In this document: positions 7,811 through 18,485 of the stretch, piece by piece
Layout of the letters: each line of letters starts with the position of its first letter
Numbering within the stretch: the stretch's first letter is position 1
NCBI GenBank assembly: GCA_963816795.1
Contig: CAWFLT010000001.1
Span: 62,001-126,000, forward strand
Direction: 5' to 3'
Source of the DNA: CAWFLT01 sp963816795
GTDB taxonomy: Bacteria > Acidobacteriota > Vicinamibacteria > Vicinamibacterales > SCN-69-37
DNA length: 64,000 nt
Notes under the pieces: generated by a model
Told to the model about the DNA's origin: nothing
Databases searched by the model: none
What the model saw: the letters and a program-made list of their open reading frames with translations, nothing else
Program-made: the position numbers and the translations under genes

Positions 7811-10483
7811 AACCGGGCCCGCCGGCCCCACCGGCCCTCGCCGAGCGGATGGTCCGCGTCGCGAGCCGGCTCTCGCAGTGGGGAGATCTCGCGGTCGGCG
7901 ACCTCCATGAGGAGTTCTGCGCCATCGGCTCGGCGCGGACGCGCCGCGCAAGCGCGACGCTGGTACATGCGCCAAGCCGCGCTGCTGCTCGCCGGATCGC
8001 TCACGCATGCCGTCCGGCGCGGCGCGGTCAGTGCCGCGAATTTTATCCGTCCGTCTGGAGATCCATTCATGCGCTCGCTCAGCCAGGAGATCAGGTTCGC
8101 GCTCCGTTCACTCGCGCGCGAGCCGCTCGTCACCGCGGTCATCATCCTGACGCTCGGGCTCGGCCTTGGCGCCAATGCCGCCACGCTTGGCTGGATCGAC
8201 AGCCTGATGCTCCGTCCTTTCACCCTGCCGGACATTGACCGGATGGTGATGATCTCCGAGAACTCGACGGCCGATCCATTCCCGCGGGAATCGGTGTCGC
8301 CGGGCAACTACTTCGACCTCGCGCAAAACGCCGACGGCTTCGAGACGACGGCGGCGTTTGAAGAGTGGTCGGTGAATCTGTCGGCAGAGAGCGGGCCCGA
8401 GCGGATCGAAGGCGTCCGCGTGTCGGGCGCCTTCTTCGATCTCGTCGCGGCCGTGCCCGCAGAGGGCCGGCTGCTCGCGGCCGCCGACGATGTGCCAGGG
8501 CGAGACAAGGTCGCGGTCATCAGTCACGGCCTCTGGCAGCGTCGGTTCGGAGGCGCGGCCAACGTCGTGGGCCAGCCGATTCGACTCGATGGCGTGCCGT
8601 ACTCCATCGTGGGCATCGCGCCGTCGACGTTGAAATTCCCGTTCGACAGCGACGTCTGGGTACCACTCGCCCTCTCAGAAAAAGATCGAGAGAATCGCGG
8701 CGACCACTATCTGACGATGCTGGCGCGGCGTCGTCCTGACGTGACGTTCGATCAGGCCGCGGGCCAGATCGAGACGCTGTATCAGCGCATCAAACAGCAA
8801 CATCCCGACGCGACGCGGTCGCGCGACGCGGTCGTCCGCACCCTGACCCAGGGAATGGTGGACGTCGGTCTCCCCACCATCCTGGTGCTCTGGCAGGCGG
8901 CGGCCGCGCTCGTGCTCTTGATCGCCTGCACGAACGTGGCGAACCTGCTGCTCGCGCGAGGCGCCGCACGCCAGCGCGAGTTCGCCGTGCGCGCCGCGCT
9001 CGGCGCCGCACGCTGGCGACTGGTGCGCCAGCTCATGGTGGAGAGCCTCGTCCTGGCACTGCTGGCCACGCCGGTCGCAATCGGCGTCGCCGCGATCGCG
9101 TTCTATCTGGTTCGCAGCGCCATGCCGGTCGAGATCGTCAGGTTTGTGGCCGGCTGGAACGAGATGGGCGTCACTGTCTGGGTGGTGGCCGTGACGTTCG
9201 CGGCTGCCGTGACTGCGTCCGTCCTGTTCGGCACGCTGCCCGCCCTTCACGTCTCACGAGCGCCGATCGCCGGCGGCCTGCGTGACGGCGGACGGACGAT
9301 GACCGCCGGACCGAACCGGCTCCGCCGGGGCCTGGTCGTGGCGGAGATCGCCCTCGCGCTGCCGCTCCTGCTCGCGTCCGTCCTCGCCATCCTCGGCGCT
9401 CACAAGTTCACGTCCGGCTGGCAGGGCTACGAGCCCGATCGCCTGGTGAAGCTGCGCACCGTGCTGCCGCAGACGACGTATCCCGATGCCACCGCGCGGC
9501 GAAATTTCGCGGAACGCCTGCTCGCCGCCGGCGCCGCCATTCCCGGCGCCACCGGCGTCGCCACGGCGTCGTCGCTGCCGTCGACGATGTCGAATCAACA
9601 GCGGGAGTACAGCATCGACGGGCGACCGGCCGATCCGAAAGAGCCGCTGATCGCCGGCTATCGCGCGGTATCGGCCGACTACTTTCCGGTCATGGGCATC
9701 CCGATCCTCGAAGGCCGCGGACTGAACGATCGCGATCGCGCTGACGGCGAACGCGTCGCCGTCGTCAATCGTGCGTTCGCGAACCGTTACTTCGCAGACG
9801 GCACGGCGCTCGGCCGCCGGTTGACAATCGGACGAGACGAGCAGCCGTGGGTGACGGTGGTGGGCGTCGCCGGCGACACGATCGAGGACTGGTTCATTCG
9901 CCGAACCGCGCCAACGGTCGCGGTGCCGGCATCGCAGTGGCCCGGCAGCACGGTCCAACTCGTCGTGCGTACCGAGGGTGCGCCGGAGGCCCTCGCCGGC
10001 GACCTGAGGCGAGCGTTGGCGTCGGTCGATCCGGGCCAGCCGCCGGTCGATGTGATGTCGATGCGTGAGTCCGTTCGCCTGCGCACGATCGGCCTGCGCT
10101 TCATCGGAGGACTGATGACCGCGTTTGGCGCGATTGCGCTGGTGCTGGCCGCAGTCGGCATCTACACCGTGATGGCGTACTACGTCTCACAACGCCGTCA
10201 CGAAATGGGCGTGCGCCTGGCCCTCGGCGGCCGCGCCCGCGACATGATCCTGTTGACGCTCGGTCATGCTGCCCGCATGTCCGGTCTCGGGATCGCGATC
10301 GGCCTCGGTCTGGGGATTCTGCTCGCCCGAGTGCTCGAGAACGCCCTCTTCGGCATCATCGCGCTCGAACCGTGGCTGATCGTCGCGATGGGCGTGCTGC
10401 TCGGCGTCATCAGCGCGACCGCGTCAATCATTCCCGCCCGCAAGGCCGCGCGCATCGATCCGGCGACGGCGCTCAGACAATGA
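7807..10483 (+). CDS. ADOP-type MacB/FtsX permease
   Basis: Large transporter permease of the acidobacterial duplicated orphan permease type. The N-terminal cytoplasmic domain (PPALAERMVRVASRL, VGDLHEEF) is followed by a first membrane helix near residue 100, a MacB-like periplasmic domain, an FtsX segment (ACTNVANLLLARG), then a second periplasmic domain and FtsX segment at the C-terminus. An extra C at 7942 (ACG, C, GCC) breaks the N-terminal domain; removing it joins GSART to AAQARRWYMRQA. No ATP-binding subunit lies nearby, as is typical for this orphan group. Substrate unknown. Confidence 0.9.
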
Positions 10484-10485
10484 CG

Positions 10486-10677
10486 GGTGCTAGGTGCTAG
10501 CTGACACCCCGCGGCTGCTATGCTGCCGCGGGCACGAGGCGTGGGGGTGGGGCCCCACTGCCATCTAAGCTAAAGCCGGCCATCTTTCTTCTTCCTTAGG
10601 GCCGCGGTGCCCCACCTCCGCGCCTCGGGCCCGCGCCGACAAACGGCACGGGGTGTCAGCTAGCACCCTGGCACCCG
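10486..10677. repeat. Paired REP-like palindrome with terminal inverted repeats (MITE-like)
   Basis: The 210-base gap between the ADOP and dipeptidase genes is filled by a 190-base element whose ends are inverted copies of GGTGCTAGCTGACACCCC (left at 10495-10512, right at 10651-10668). Inside are two GC-rich palindromes of the family seen at 4.7 and 16.5 kb, in opposite orientations, separated by an A/T-richer centre. It resembles a BIME or miniature inverted-repeat element; no transposase is in the window. Confidence 0.7.
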
Positions 10678-10694
10678 AATGGCATAATCGCCGC

Positions 10695-11931
10695 ATGGCG
10701 AAGGCGCTCCTCCTGTTCGGCTTCCTCTCCGTTGTCGTCCCGCTGGTCGTCGTGGTCGGCGCCCAGGTGCCGGCCGATCCGATGGTCGACCGCGCGCGGC
10801 GGCTGCTGCGCGAGACGCCGGTCATCGACGGTCACAACGACTATCCGTGGGCGGTGCGGCGAGAACGCGGGCGGCGATCTCGCGAAGCTCGACATGCGGC
10901 AGCCGCAGCCGACGATCATGACCGACTTCGCGCGGCTCGCCTCGGGCGGTGTCGGCGGACAGTTCTGGTCGGTGTACGTGCCATCGCCGCCGGCGGGAAC
11001 CGATCCCGCCACGTCGGTCACCCAGACGCTCGAGCAGATCGACATCGTGCACCGGATGGTGGCGCGCTATCCCGACCGGCTGACGCTGGCGCTGACGGCC
11101 GACGAGCTCGAGCGCGCCACACGGCAGGGACGGATCGCTTCGCTCATCGGCATGGAGGGCGGCCATTCGATCAACTCGTCGCTCGCGCTCCTGCGCATGA
11201 TGCATCGGCTCGGCGCGCGCTACATGACGCTCACGCACAGCCTCAACGTCCCGTGGGCGGACGCCGCCACCGATGCGCCCAAGCTCGACGGGCTGTCGCC
11301 ATTTGGCGAAGACGTCGTCCGCGAGATGAACCGGCTGGGGATGCTCGTCGACCTGAGCCACACCTCGCCCGCGACCATGGCCGATGCGATTCGCGTGTCG
11401 TCAGCGCCCGTCATCTTCTCGCACTCGTCGGCGCGGGCGCTCACTGACGTGCCCCGCAACGTGCCCGACGACATCCTGCGACTGCTGCCGAAGAACGGCG
11501 GCATCGTCATGGTGACGTTCGTGCCGGGCTTCGTTTCACAGGATGTGGCGAACTACAACGCCCGGGAAACCGCCGAGCGGACACGACTCACCAGCGAAGC
11601 GGGCAGCTCGCCGGCCGTCGTCGACAAGGCGATCGCCGCCTGGCGGACGGCAAATCCGCCGCCGCGCGCGTCGCTGCTGCAGGTCGCCGATCACATCGAT
11701 CACATCAAGAAAACTGCGGGCATCGATCACGTCGGGTTGGGCGGCGACTTCGACGGCATCAGCAGTGTCGTCGCCGGGCTCGAGGACGTCTCCACCTATC
11801 CGATGCTCGTCGCCGAGCTGCTCCGTCGCGGGTACACCGACGACGACATCAAGAAACTGTCGGCGCGCAACATTCTTCGGGTGATGCGCGCGGCGGAAGC
11901 TGTCGCGGCGGGGACGGCCAAAGGCAAATAG
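10695..11931 (+). CDS. Membrane dipeptidase (renal dipeptidase, peptidase M19), frameshifted
   Basis: Zinc dipeptidase, likely exported: the N-terminus KALLLFGFLSVVVPLVVVV is a signal sequence. M19 landmarks are present in order: DGHNDYPW (HxD zinc pair), GMEGGHSI, LTHSLNVPW, HSSARALTDVPRN and DHVGLGGDFDG. About 411 residues after correction. An extra C at 10860 (CGG, C, GAG) breaks the frame between PWAVR and ENAGGDLAKLD; both halves are otherwise intact, so the gene is probably functional in the real genome. It cleaves dipeptides, possibly D-amino-acid-containing ones; the exact substrate is not visible. Confidence 0.92.
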
Positions 11932-11933
11932 CG

Positions 11934-12077
11934 GTGCTGGGTGCGCCTTGGGGCTGGGTGCTAAGTGCTGGGTGCGCAGGTGCGCGTGCAATGAACGCGA
12001 TCGCGCTGATCTTCTTTGAAGATGGCGAACGCCAGGGCGTTCCGCGCACCCAGCACCTTGCACCCGGCACCTAGCAC
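11934..12077. repeat. Intergenic inverted repeats of the GTGCTGGGTGC type
   Basis: GTGCTGGGTGCGC occurs at 11934-11946 and 11965-11977 and its reverse complement GCGCACCCAGCAC at 12044-12056, followed by CACCCGGCACCTAGCAC. The motif is related to the ends of the element at 10486-10677 (GGGTGCTAGGTGC). It fills the gap between the dipeptidase and hydrolase genes; nothing coding is seen here. Confidence 0.55.
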
Positions 12078-12113
12078 GAGCCGCGACGGCATGCACTTGC
12101 CAGGGAGAGAGCC

Positions 12114-12753
12114 ATGATCGTCATCGTCGCGCTGGGTGACTCGACGACGGCCGGCACGCCGCTGTTCAAGTCGCCGATCGAGGCGCCGCCCAACGGCGAG
12201 GGCGACGAGCGCAGTCAGTTCGCCTACTGGCTGCATGCGGGCGAATCCCGAGTGGCAGGTCCTCAATCGCGGCGTGAACGGCGAGCGGAGCGATCAGATC
12301 GCCGCCCGCTTCGATCGCGATGTCCTCGCGCACCGGCCGGCCGCCGTCGTGATCATCGCCGGCGTGAACGATGTGTATCAGGGACGGACGGTCGAGCACG
12401 TGACGTCGCAGCTGCGCGCGATGTACGCGCGGGCGGCGACCGCGCGAATTGCCGTCGTCGCGGGCACCATCGTGCCGTACAACACGGCCACGGCGGATCA
12501 GAACCGCAGGATGCGCGAGATCAACGCGTGGATCGTCAGCGAAGCGGGCAAGGATCCCAACATGGTCTCGGCCGACACGCGCCGCGCCGCCGCCGCGGCT
12601 GACAACATCGACCGCCTCGCGGGATCGCCGGACGGCCTGCACCCGGACATCGACGGGTATCGCCGCATGGCGGACGCGCTGGCGCCGGTCATCGCCGGCG
12701 TCGTGCCGCGCCGCGTACCGGCGGCGGAGGACGCCACGGAACTCTTGCCGTGA
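12114..12753 (+). CDS. SGNH/GDSL-type hydrolase, frameshifted
   Basis: Esterase or lipase-like hydrolase of about 212 residues. Block I is GDSTTAG at residue 8 (catalytic Ser), block III is IIAGVNDVYQG (Asn), and the C-terminal DGLHPDIDGYRRMADAL carries the catalytic Asp and His. A single extra base near 12240 joins YWLHAG or YWLHA to NPEWQVLNRG. No signal peptide is evident, so a cytoplasmic location is likely. Its stop overlaps the GTG of the next gene (GTGA), suggesting one transcript. Substrate unknown. Confidence 0.85.
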
Positions 12754-13217
12754 AATCCGCAGCGGCGCGGCTGCGGGCGTTCATCGCCAAGTTCGACGCC
12801 AAGGATCAGCGGTTGATCCGGGCGGTCAGGTCGGCAGTGCGCCGTCGCTTCCGGACGGCGCACGAATTGGTCTACGACAACTACAACTTCTTCGTGATCG
12901 GGTACTCCCCGACGGAACGGCCGTCGGATGCGATCGTGTCGATCGCCGCGCGGGCCAACGGAGTCGGCCTGTGTTTCCTCCACGGCGCCGGCCTTCCCGA
13001 TCCGGCGAAGATCCTGAGCGGCTCCGGGACGCAGACCCGGTTTCTGCGCCTGCCGTCGGCGGCCGTGCTGGCTCGCCCGGAGGTCGAGGCGCTGCTCGCC
13101 GCTGCTATCGCCCGTGCCAAACGACCGCTCCCCGCGAGTGGGCGCGGAAAGCTGATCATTCGATCGGTGTCCGCGAAGCAGCGCCCGCGACGAAGACCGG
13201 CGACGTCAGCGCGATGA
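12750..13217 (+). CDS. DUF1801 domain-containing protein
   Basis: A 155-residue protein with the DUF1801 (YdhG-like) fold: AFIAKFDAKDQRLIRAVR, the HELVYDNYNFFVIGY core, and a Lys/Arg-rich C-terminal tail. Function of the family is unsettled; some members are treated as iron-chaperone-like. It starts with GTG overlapping the previous stop and ends convergent with the phosphatase gene, overlapping by about a dozen bases. Confidence 0.8.
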   Translation: MKSAAARLRAFIAKFDAKDQRLIRAVRSAVRRRFRTAHELVYDNYNFFVIGYSPTERPSDAIVSIAARANGVGLCFLHGAGLPDPAKILSGSGTQTRFLRLPSAAVLARPEVEALLAAAIARAKRPLPASGRGKLIIRSVSAKQRPRRRPATSAR

Positions 13218-13890
13218 ACGGGCAGGCCCCTTGGTGACCGCGGCGTCGATCACGGCCAGCAAATCCATTGGCGCCTCGATCGTCCAATCGGCGTCGTCCA
13301 ATCCTGATTCGCCCCGCAGGTAGCCGAAGCCATACCGCGCGAGACAGACCGGCACCCCGGCCCGCCGGGCGGTGTCGATGTCGACGTTCGAGTCGCCGAC
13401 GTAGAGCGAACGCGGAGAGATCGGCGCCAGCTTCTGCGACGAGGTAGCGCAGCGCCGCCGGGTCAGGCTTGCGCGGAAACGCGCCGTCACCGCCGATCAC
13501 CCAGCGAAAGTAGCGTCCCAGATCCAGGGCGTCGAGCAGGCGTCGCGCCGGCGCTTCTGGCTTGTTCGTCAAGACCGCCATCGCGGCGCGTGGAGCGGCC
13601 GCCTCGAGGACTTCGACGATGCCGTCATAGGCTCGGGTGTGATTGAGCAGCCGGCGGTCGTAGATCTCTTTGAATCGCGCCAGCGCATTCGGCCGCTCCG
13701 GATCGAGCCGGCTCGCGCGCATGGCCCGCGCCACCAGTACCTTCGCACCTTCGCCCACCATGCCGAGCACCTCGGCGTTGCGCAAGGCCGGCGCGCCGAA
13801 GCTCTCGAGCAACTCGTTCACGCTGTCCGCAAGATCGCGCGCCGAATCAACGAGCGTGCCGTCGAGATCGAAAGCAATCAGAGAAAGGCC
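13206..13890 (-). CDS. gph: Phosphoglycolate phosphatase-like HAD hydrolase, frameshifted, start unresolved
   Basis: HAD-superfamily phosphatase. Motif I is AFDLDGTLVDSARDL (nucleophile Asp), the cap contains NEVLGMVGEGAKVLV-like residues matching phosphoglycolate phosphatases, motif II/III region reads VLTNKPEAPARRLLD, and motif IV is LYVGDSNVDIDTARRAG. The last motif lies in another frame: an extra base at 13422 (GCC, G, ATC) explains the shift. No ATG precedes motif I in frame, so the start is uncertain (around 13881-13905). Salvages 2-phosphoglycolate or acts on a similar small phosphate ester. Oriented with the O-acetyltransferase pair upstream. Confidence 0.82.
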
Positions 13891-13928
13891 TCGTCCGACT
13901 CCGTACCTGCCGTACCCACCGCATCGCT

Positions 13929-15362
13929 CTAGAACTGAAAATAGATGAAATCGAGCGACTGCCGGCTGCGAAACACCAGGATGACCGCGAACGCCAGGCC
14001 GGCCAGCACGGCTTCGCCGATCGCCCACGCCTCAGTGCGCGTCACCGGCGCGGCCCGGCTGCGGTCCAGCCACGGCCGGCCGTAGAGGGCCCAGATGCCG
14101 TGGACCCAGAGCGGCACGGAATACAGGAAAGCCAGTAGAAACAGATAGAGCCCGGCCTGGCGGTCGAAGAGCGGCGCCCCGATTGGCGACAGCGTGAGGT
14201 CGCGGAACAAGTAGCTCGTCTCCGTCTCGCGAAACATCAGCCAGCCGATGGTCACCAGCACGAACATCGCGATCGTCTGTGCGGCCGTCACGACCGCTCG
14301 CGGCACACCGGCCGCCGGACGATCGCACGGCCAGAGGCGGGCGATCACGAGCAGCAGCCCGTGATAGCCGCCCCACAGCACGTAGTTCCAGCTTGCGCCG
14401 TGCCAGAGACCCGAGACGAGGAACGTGATCATGAGGTTGCGCGCGGTCATCCATCGGCCGCCGCGCGATCCCCCGAGCGGAATGTAGACGTAGTCGCGGA
14501 ACCAGCTCGACAGCGAGATGTGCCAGCGCCGCCAGAAATCCGCCGGGCCGGTGGCGAGGTACGGGTGGTCGAAGTTGCGCATGATGTCGAAGCCCAACCA
14601 CCGGGCCGTGCCGCGCGCGATGTCGCTGTAGGCGGAGAAGTCGGCGTAGATCTGAATGCCGAACGCGAAGACGCCGGCCCAGAGCACGTAGAACCCGGGC
14701 GCCTCGAGCGAGAACACCTTGTTGGCGATGACGCCGACGTTGTCGGCGATGACCAGCTTCTTGAAGTAGCCCCAGACGATGAGCAGCGCGGCCGCGCGCG
14801 CGAGCGTCCACGAAAACGCGCGGGGCCGCTCGACCTGCGGCAAGCAGATGCCGCGCCCGTTCGATCGGGCCGGCGACCAGCTGCGGAAAGAAGCAGACGA
14901 AGGTCGCGAAGTCGAGAAAATCGCGCCGCGCCTTGAGCGTTCCGCGGTACACCTCGAGCGTGTACGAGAGCTCCTGGAACGTATAGAACGAGATGCCGAC
15001 CGGCAGGATCACCCGCAGCGCCGGCATCGGCACGTCGAGATGCAGCGACCGCCAGCAGCGCGTGCACGTTCTCCGCGAAGAAGTTGAAGTACTTGAAGAA
15101 CCCGAGCATGCCGAGATTCACGACCAGGCTGAGCACGAGGTAGAGCCGCTTGCGCTCCGGCTGGGCCTCCATGCCCGCGCGCCGCCCAGTAGTCGGCGAC
15201 CGTCGACGCGAAGATCAGCGTCAGGAACCACGGGTGGACGTAGCCGTAGAAGAAGTAGCTGGCGACCAGCAGCAGGACGTTCTGCGCGCGATGCGGCAGC
15301 CGCCAGTAGACCAGCGTCGTGACGATGAAGAACGCGACGAAGTCGAGGCTGTGGAAGATCAT
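13929..15362 (-). CDS. MBOAT family O-acyltransferase (AlgI-like), frameshifted three times
   Basis: Polytopic membrane acyltransferase that moves acyl groups to an extracytoplasmic acceptor, as AlgI does for alginate. Visible parts: the N-terminus MIFHSLDFVAFFIVTTLVYW, the repeated hydrophobic segments, FVCFFPQLVAGPIERA, and the family's WHGASWNYVLWGGYHG with the catalytic His. Extra bases at 15173 (GGG, C, ATG), 15046 (GTC, G, CTG) and 14841 (CTT, G, CCG) split it; removing them gives one protein of about 475 residues. Its ATG overlaps the stop of the SGNH-like partner upstream (ATGA), as in AlgI/AlgJ-type pairs. Polymer acceptor unknown; no alginate genes are near. Confidence 0.85.
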
Positions 15363-16423
15363 CGTGCGAGCTGCGACAACCGCTCGACGAGCAGTTCGGT
15401 GTACCGCGCGTCTCGACTCGCGCGCGATGTGATCGCCGTCGTCGTACTCGATCGACGAGCAGCCGCGGATCGTCGCGGTCGTCGAGGAAGCACGCCCGTT
15501 CGGCCGCGAGCCAGGCGCGCAGATCGGCGACGTACTGGCGCGAGCGCCGGCGATTCCGGCGGCGGCGGCGCCGCTCACGGGCCGCCGCAGGACGCGGATG
15601 AAGCACACGCGCAGGCCGCGCTCGCGCGCGAGCGCGACGAACGGCGGCAGCACGGACCGGTCGACGTTCGCCGCGAAAGTCGGCGTCGACGATCCGGCGG
15701 CCGCGTCGATATCGGCCTGTGCAATCGGCCGCAGATGGTCGAGCGAGAACGCGTCGTTGATGCGCGGTCAGCAGCGCCGGCGCCGCGGCGCGGCCCGGCG
15801 ACACGGCCGCGCCGGCCAGGCCGCAACGCGCGGCTCGATCCAGGCGCGAGCGCGCTCGGCGCCGTAGACGCGATCGGCCGAGCTGTGCACCGCGTACCAG
15901 GGCCCGGTCGTCCGCGCCGCGACGATCGCGTTCAGCTCGTCCTCGCGCTCGCGCGGCGACCTCGTCGAGCGTCTGCCGGTACGGCCCGCGAGCCGAAACA
16001 TCGGATCGGTCAGGTTCGTGTCGCGAAAGAACACCAGCGTCCACTTCGGCCGGACGCCGCTCGGGACGACGAAGTTCTTGAACGCGAGGATACCAGTAGG
16101 CCGAGCCGGTCGCGTTCTGCAGAATCGGCGCGACCGGCTCGCCGGTCAGCTCGCGCAGCCGATCGAGGTCGACACGCCCGGCCATCGAGTCGCCGATGAT
16201 CACGAACGCCGGGATCCATCTGCTGCAGGCCGGGGACCACGCCGGTGTCGAACGGCCGGCGCGGCGCGCGTGCGCTCGAGCGCCGGCAGATAGCTCGGCG
16301 GGCCGTCGTCGGCCGGTCCGAAGGCGGCGAGGACGAGCGTGCCAGCCGAGCGGGACGACCAGCGCGATGGCGCACGCCAGCACGAACGCGACGACGGGGC
16401 GGTGTGAGGACGGACACGGTCAC
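15359..16423 (-). CDS. AlgJ/AlgX-like SGNH O-acetyltransferase partner, heavily frameshifted
   Basis: Membrane-anchored periplasmic protein that likely completes acetyl transfer with the downstream MBOAT protein. Read through several shifts it gives an N-terminal membrane helix (FVLACAIALVVPLG), the catalytic GDSMAGR around residue 80, QNATGSAYWY, a segment RDTNLTDPMFRLAG, and a later FSLDHLRPIAQADID with a plausible Asp/His pair. Clear extra bases include 16210 (CCC, G, GCG), 16089 (TAT, C, CTC) and others near 15957 and 15770. Starts with GTG at 16423, ends overlapping the MBOAT ATG. Family call is by layout and motifs; exact substrate unknown. Confidence 0.7.
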
Positions 16424-16505
16424 GCGGACTGCCGGCCGGATTCTATGCCGGGCTGGTCGTATCGGGCGCAGGTGGCCGGTCGGTCACAATGCTGGTCGTA
16501 GAGCT

Positions 16506-16567
16506 GAGGCGCCACCCCGCGCCGCGTGGCGGCGCGGGCCCGAGGCGCGGGGGTGGGGCCCCGCGCC
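16506..16567 (+). repeat. GC-rich intergenic palindrome, REP-like family copy
   Basis: Copy of the family: CCCCGCGCC, GGCGCGGGCCCGAGGCGCG, GGGGTGGGGCCCCGCGCC. It lies in the 165-base gap between the divergent AlgJ-like and MoxR genes, so it is not a simple terminator. Confidence 0.75.
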
Positions 16568-16590
16568 TGCAATGTTGGTACGTGCATAGA

Positions 16591-17596
16591 ATGAACTCGA
16601 TGTCTGTGTACTTCGGAGTCGGGCACGGAACCGGCGCACGCGACGTTCGACGAAGCGATGGCGCTCGCGCGCGGCCTGCACGACGAGTTGGGCCGCGTCA
16701 TCATCGGCCAATCGGCGGTCCGGCGCGAGGTGCTCGTCTGCCTCCTGGCCGGCGGCCACTGTCTGCTCCGCGGCGTTCCGGGGTTGGCGAAAACGCTCTT
16801 GATCAAGACGCTGGCCGACGCGATCGACCTCAAGTTCAATCGCATCCAGTTCACGCCGGACCTGATGCCGTCCGACATCCTGGGCACGGACGTCATCGAG
16901 GAAGACGTCACGACCGGCAAGCGCGCGATTCGTTTCATCGCGGGACCGGTCTTCGCCAACATCATCCTGGCCGACGAGATCAACCGGACCCCGCCGCGCA
17001 CGCAGGCGGCGCTGCTCGAAGCGATGCAGGAATACCAGGTGACGGTGGGCGGCGTTCGCTATCCGCTCGAGCGGCCGCTCTTCGTCCTCGCGACCGAGAA
17101 CCCGATCGAACAGGAAGGCACCCATCCGCTGCCGGAAGCCCAGCTGGATCGCTTCATGTTCAACGTGGTGATCGATTACCCGAGCGAGCAGGATGAGCGG
17201 CGCATTCTCGCCGAGACGACCACGGGTGAGCGCGGAAGTGATTCGCCGGGTCGCGACCGGGCCGGCGCTCGAGCGCGCCGGCGGCTCGTGCGCGATCTGC
17301 CCGCGGCCGGCAACGTCGTCGATTTCGCCCTGCGGTTGACGCGGGCCACGCGGCCGGCCGATCCGAGCGCCCCGCCGTCGATCCGCGAGTGGGTGAAGTG
17401 GGGCGCCGGCCCACGCGCCGGGCAAGCGTTGTTGCTCGGCGCCAAGGCCAGCGCGCTGATGGACGGCCGCAGCGTCCCGTCCCCCGACGATCTTCGAGCG
17501 GTCGCGCTGCCCGTGCTGCGCCATCGGCTGCTCGTCAATTTCCAGGCCGAAGCCGACGGCGTCGATCCGGATCAGGTCATCGGACGGCTGCTGGAG
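16591..17596 (+). CDS. MoxR-family AAA+ ATPase, frameshifted
   Basis: Cytoplasmic AAA+ chaperone that acts with DUF58/VWA partners. Walker A-like GVPGLAKTLLIKTLA near residue 58, Walker B ILADEINRTPP near residue 125, sensor 1 ATENPIEQEGTHPLPEAQLDRF, and the lid VVDFALRLTRATRP are seen. The start at 16591 needs removal of an extra T at 16609 (GTG, T, ACT); otherwise the ATG at 16658 begins inside the first helix. Two more shifts at about 17232 and 17285 flank a short scrambled segment. In the given sequence the frame then runs without a stop into the DUF58 protein; the boundary here is set by homology. Confidence 0.88.
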
Positions 17597-18485
17597 GCGA
17601 TATCACCGACGCTAGCGCTCTCTCCGTCGGTCGTCGCGGCCATCGACGACCTCGAGCTGGCCGCGCGGCTGGTGGTGGAAGGACTGCGCACGGGACAGCA
17701 CCGCAGTCCGCTCCACGGATACAACGCCGAGTTCAGCCAGCACCGGCCGTATCGCGCCGGCGACGATCTCAAGTACCTCGACTGGAAGCTGCTCGCGCGC
17801 ACCGATCGGCTGTACTCGCGGCAGTTCCGCGAGACGACCAACATGGCGGTGATGATCGCGCTCGACGCGAGCGCGTCGATGGCGTTCCCCGAGAAGGGCG
17901 TGTCGAAGTGGCGGTACAGCGTGACCGTGGCCGCGGCGCTCGCGCACCTCATCAGCTCTCAGGGCGATGCGGTCGGATTGATGACGACGAGCGGAGGTGG
18001 GCTGCGCTATCTGCCGGCGCGCGGCGGCCGCCAGCACCTGCGATTGCTCCTGGCAGAGCTCAGCCGGTTGCGGCCGGCTGACACCTGGCAGCCTGAGAAA
18101 GTCATCGCGCGCGCCGCCGAGCTGCTCTCGCGGCGAGGCGTGATTCTGGCGATCTCGGATTTCTACGACAACGAAGAGGCGACGCGCCGCGAGCTGCGCC
18201 GGGCGGCTCGCCGCGGCCACGACGTCGGCATGTTGCAGATTGTCTCGCCGGAGGAAGTGACGTTTCCCTACCAGGGCGATCTCGACGTCGCTCGACCTCG
18301 AGTCCGGCGGACGCCGGATCCTCGACGGCGAGTCGGTCCGCGCCGGGTATCGCGCCGCGGTCGCCGGGTTCCTCGAACGATGCCGCAGCGAGGCGCGGCG
18401 TGACGGGCTCGACTACGCCCTCTTCACCACGGACACGGCACCCGAGCGCGTGCTCCGCACCTTCCTGCTGCGGCGAGGCGCGTGA
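17597..18485 (+). CDS. DUF58 domain protein (MoxR partner, VWA-like)
   Basis: The DUF58 signature HRSPLHGYNAEFSQHRPYRAG followed by DDLKYLDWKLLAR is unmistakable, and a VWA-like metal site DASASMAF follows. The region continues in frame from MoxR with no start codon of its own in the given sequence, so either the two are fused or a base error has hidden the stop and start near 17600. An extra G at 18300 (GTC, G, CTC) breaks the tail, which then reads LDLESGGRRILDGE to the stop at 18485. That stop overlaps the ATG of the BatA-like gene (TGATG). Role: partner of MoxR in a membrane-stress or assembly complex. Confidence 0.85.

Noticed and set aside
15359..16423. Pseudogene call for the AlgJ-like gene
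   Set aside because: Although heavily frameshifted, nearly all shifts follow the doubled-wobble pattern and the reconstructed protein is complete, so decay is not the likely cause.
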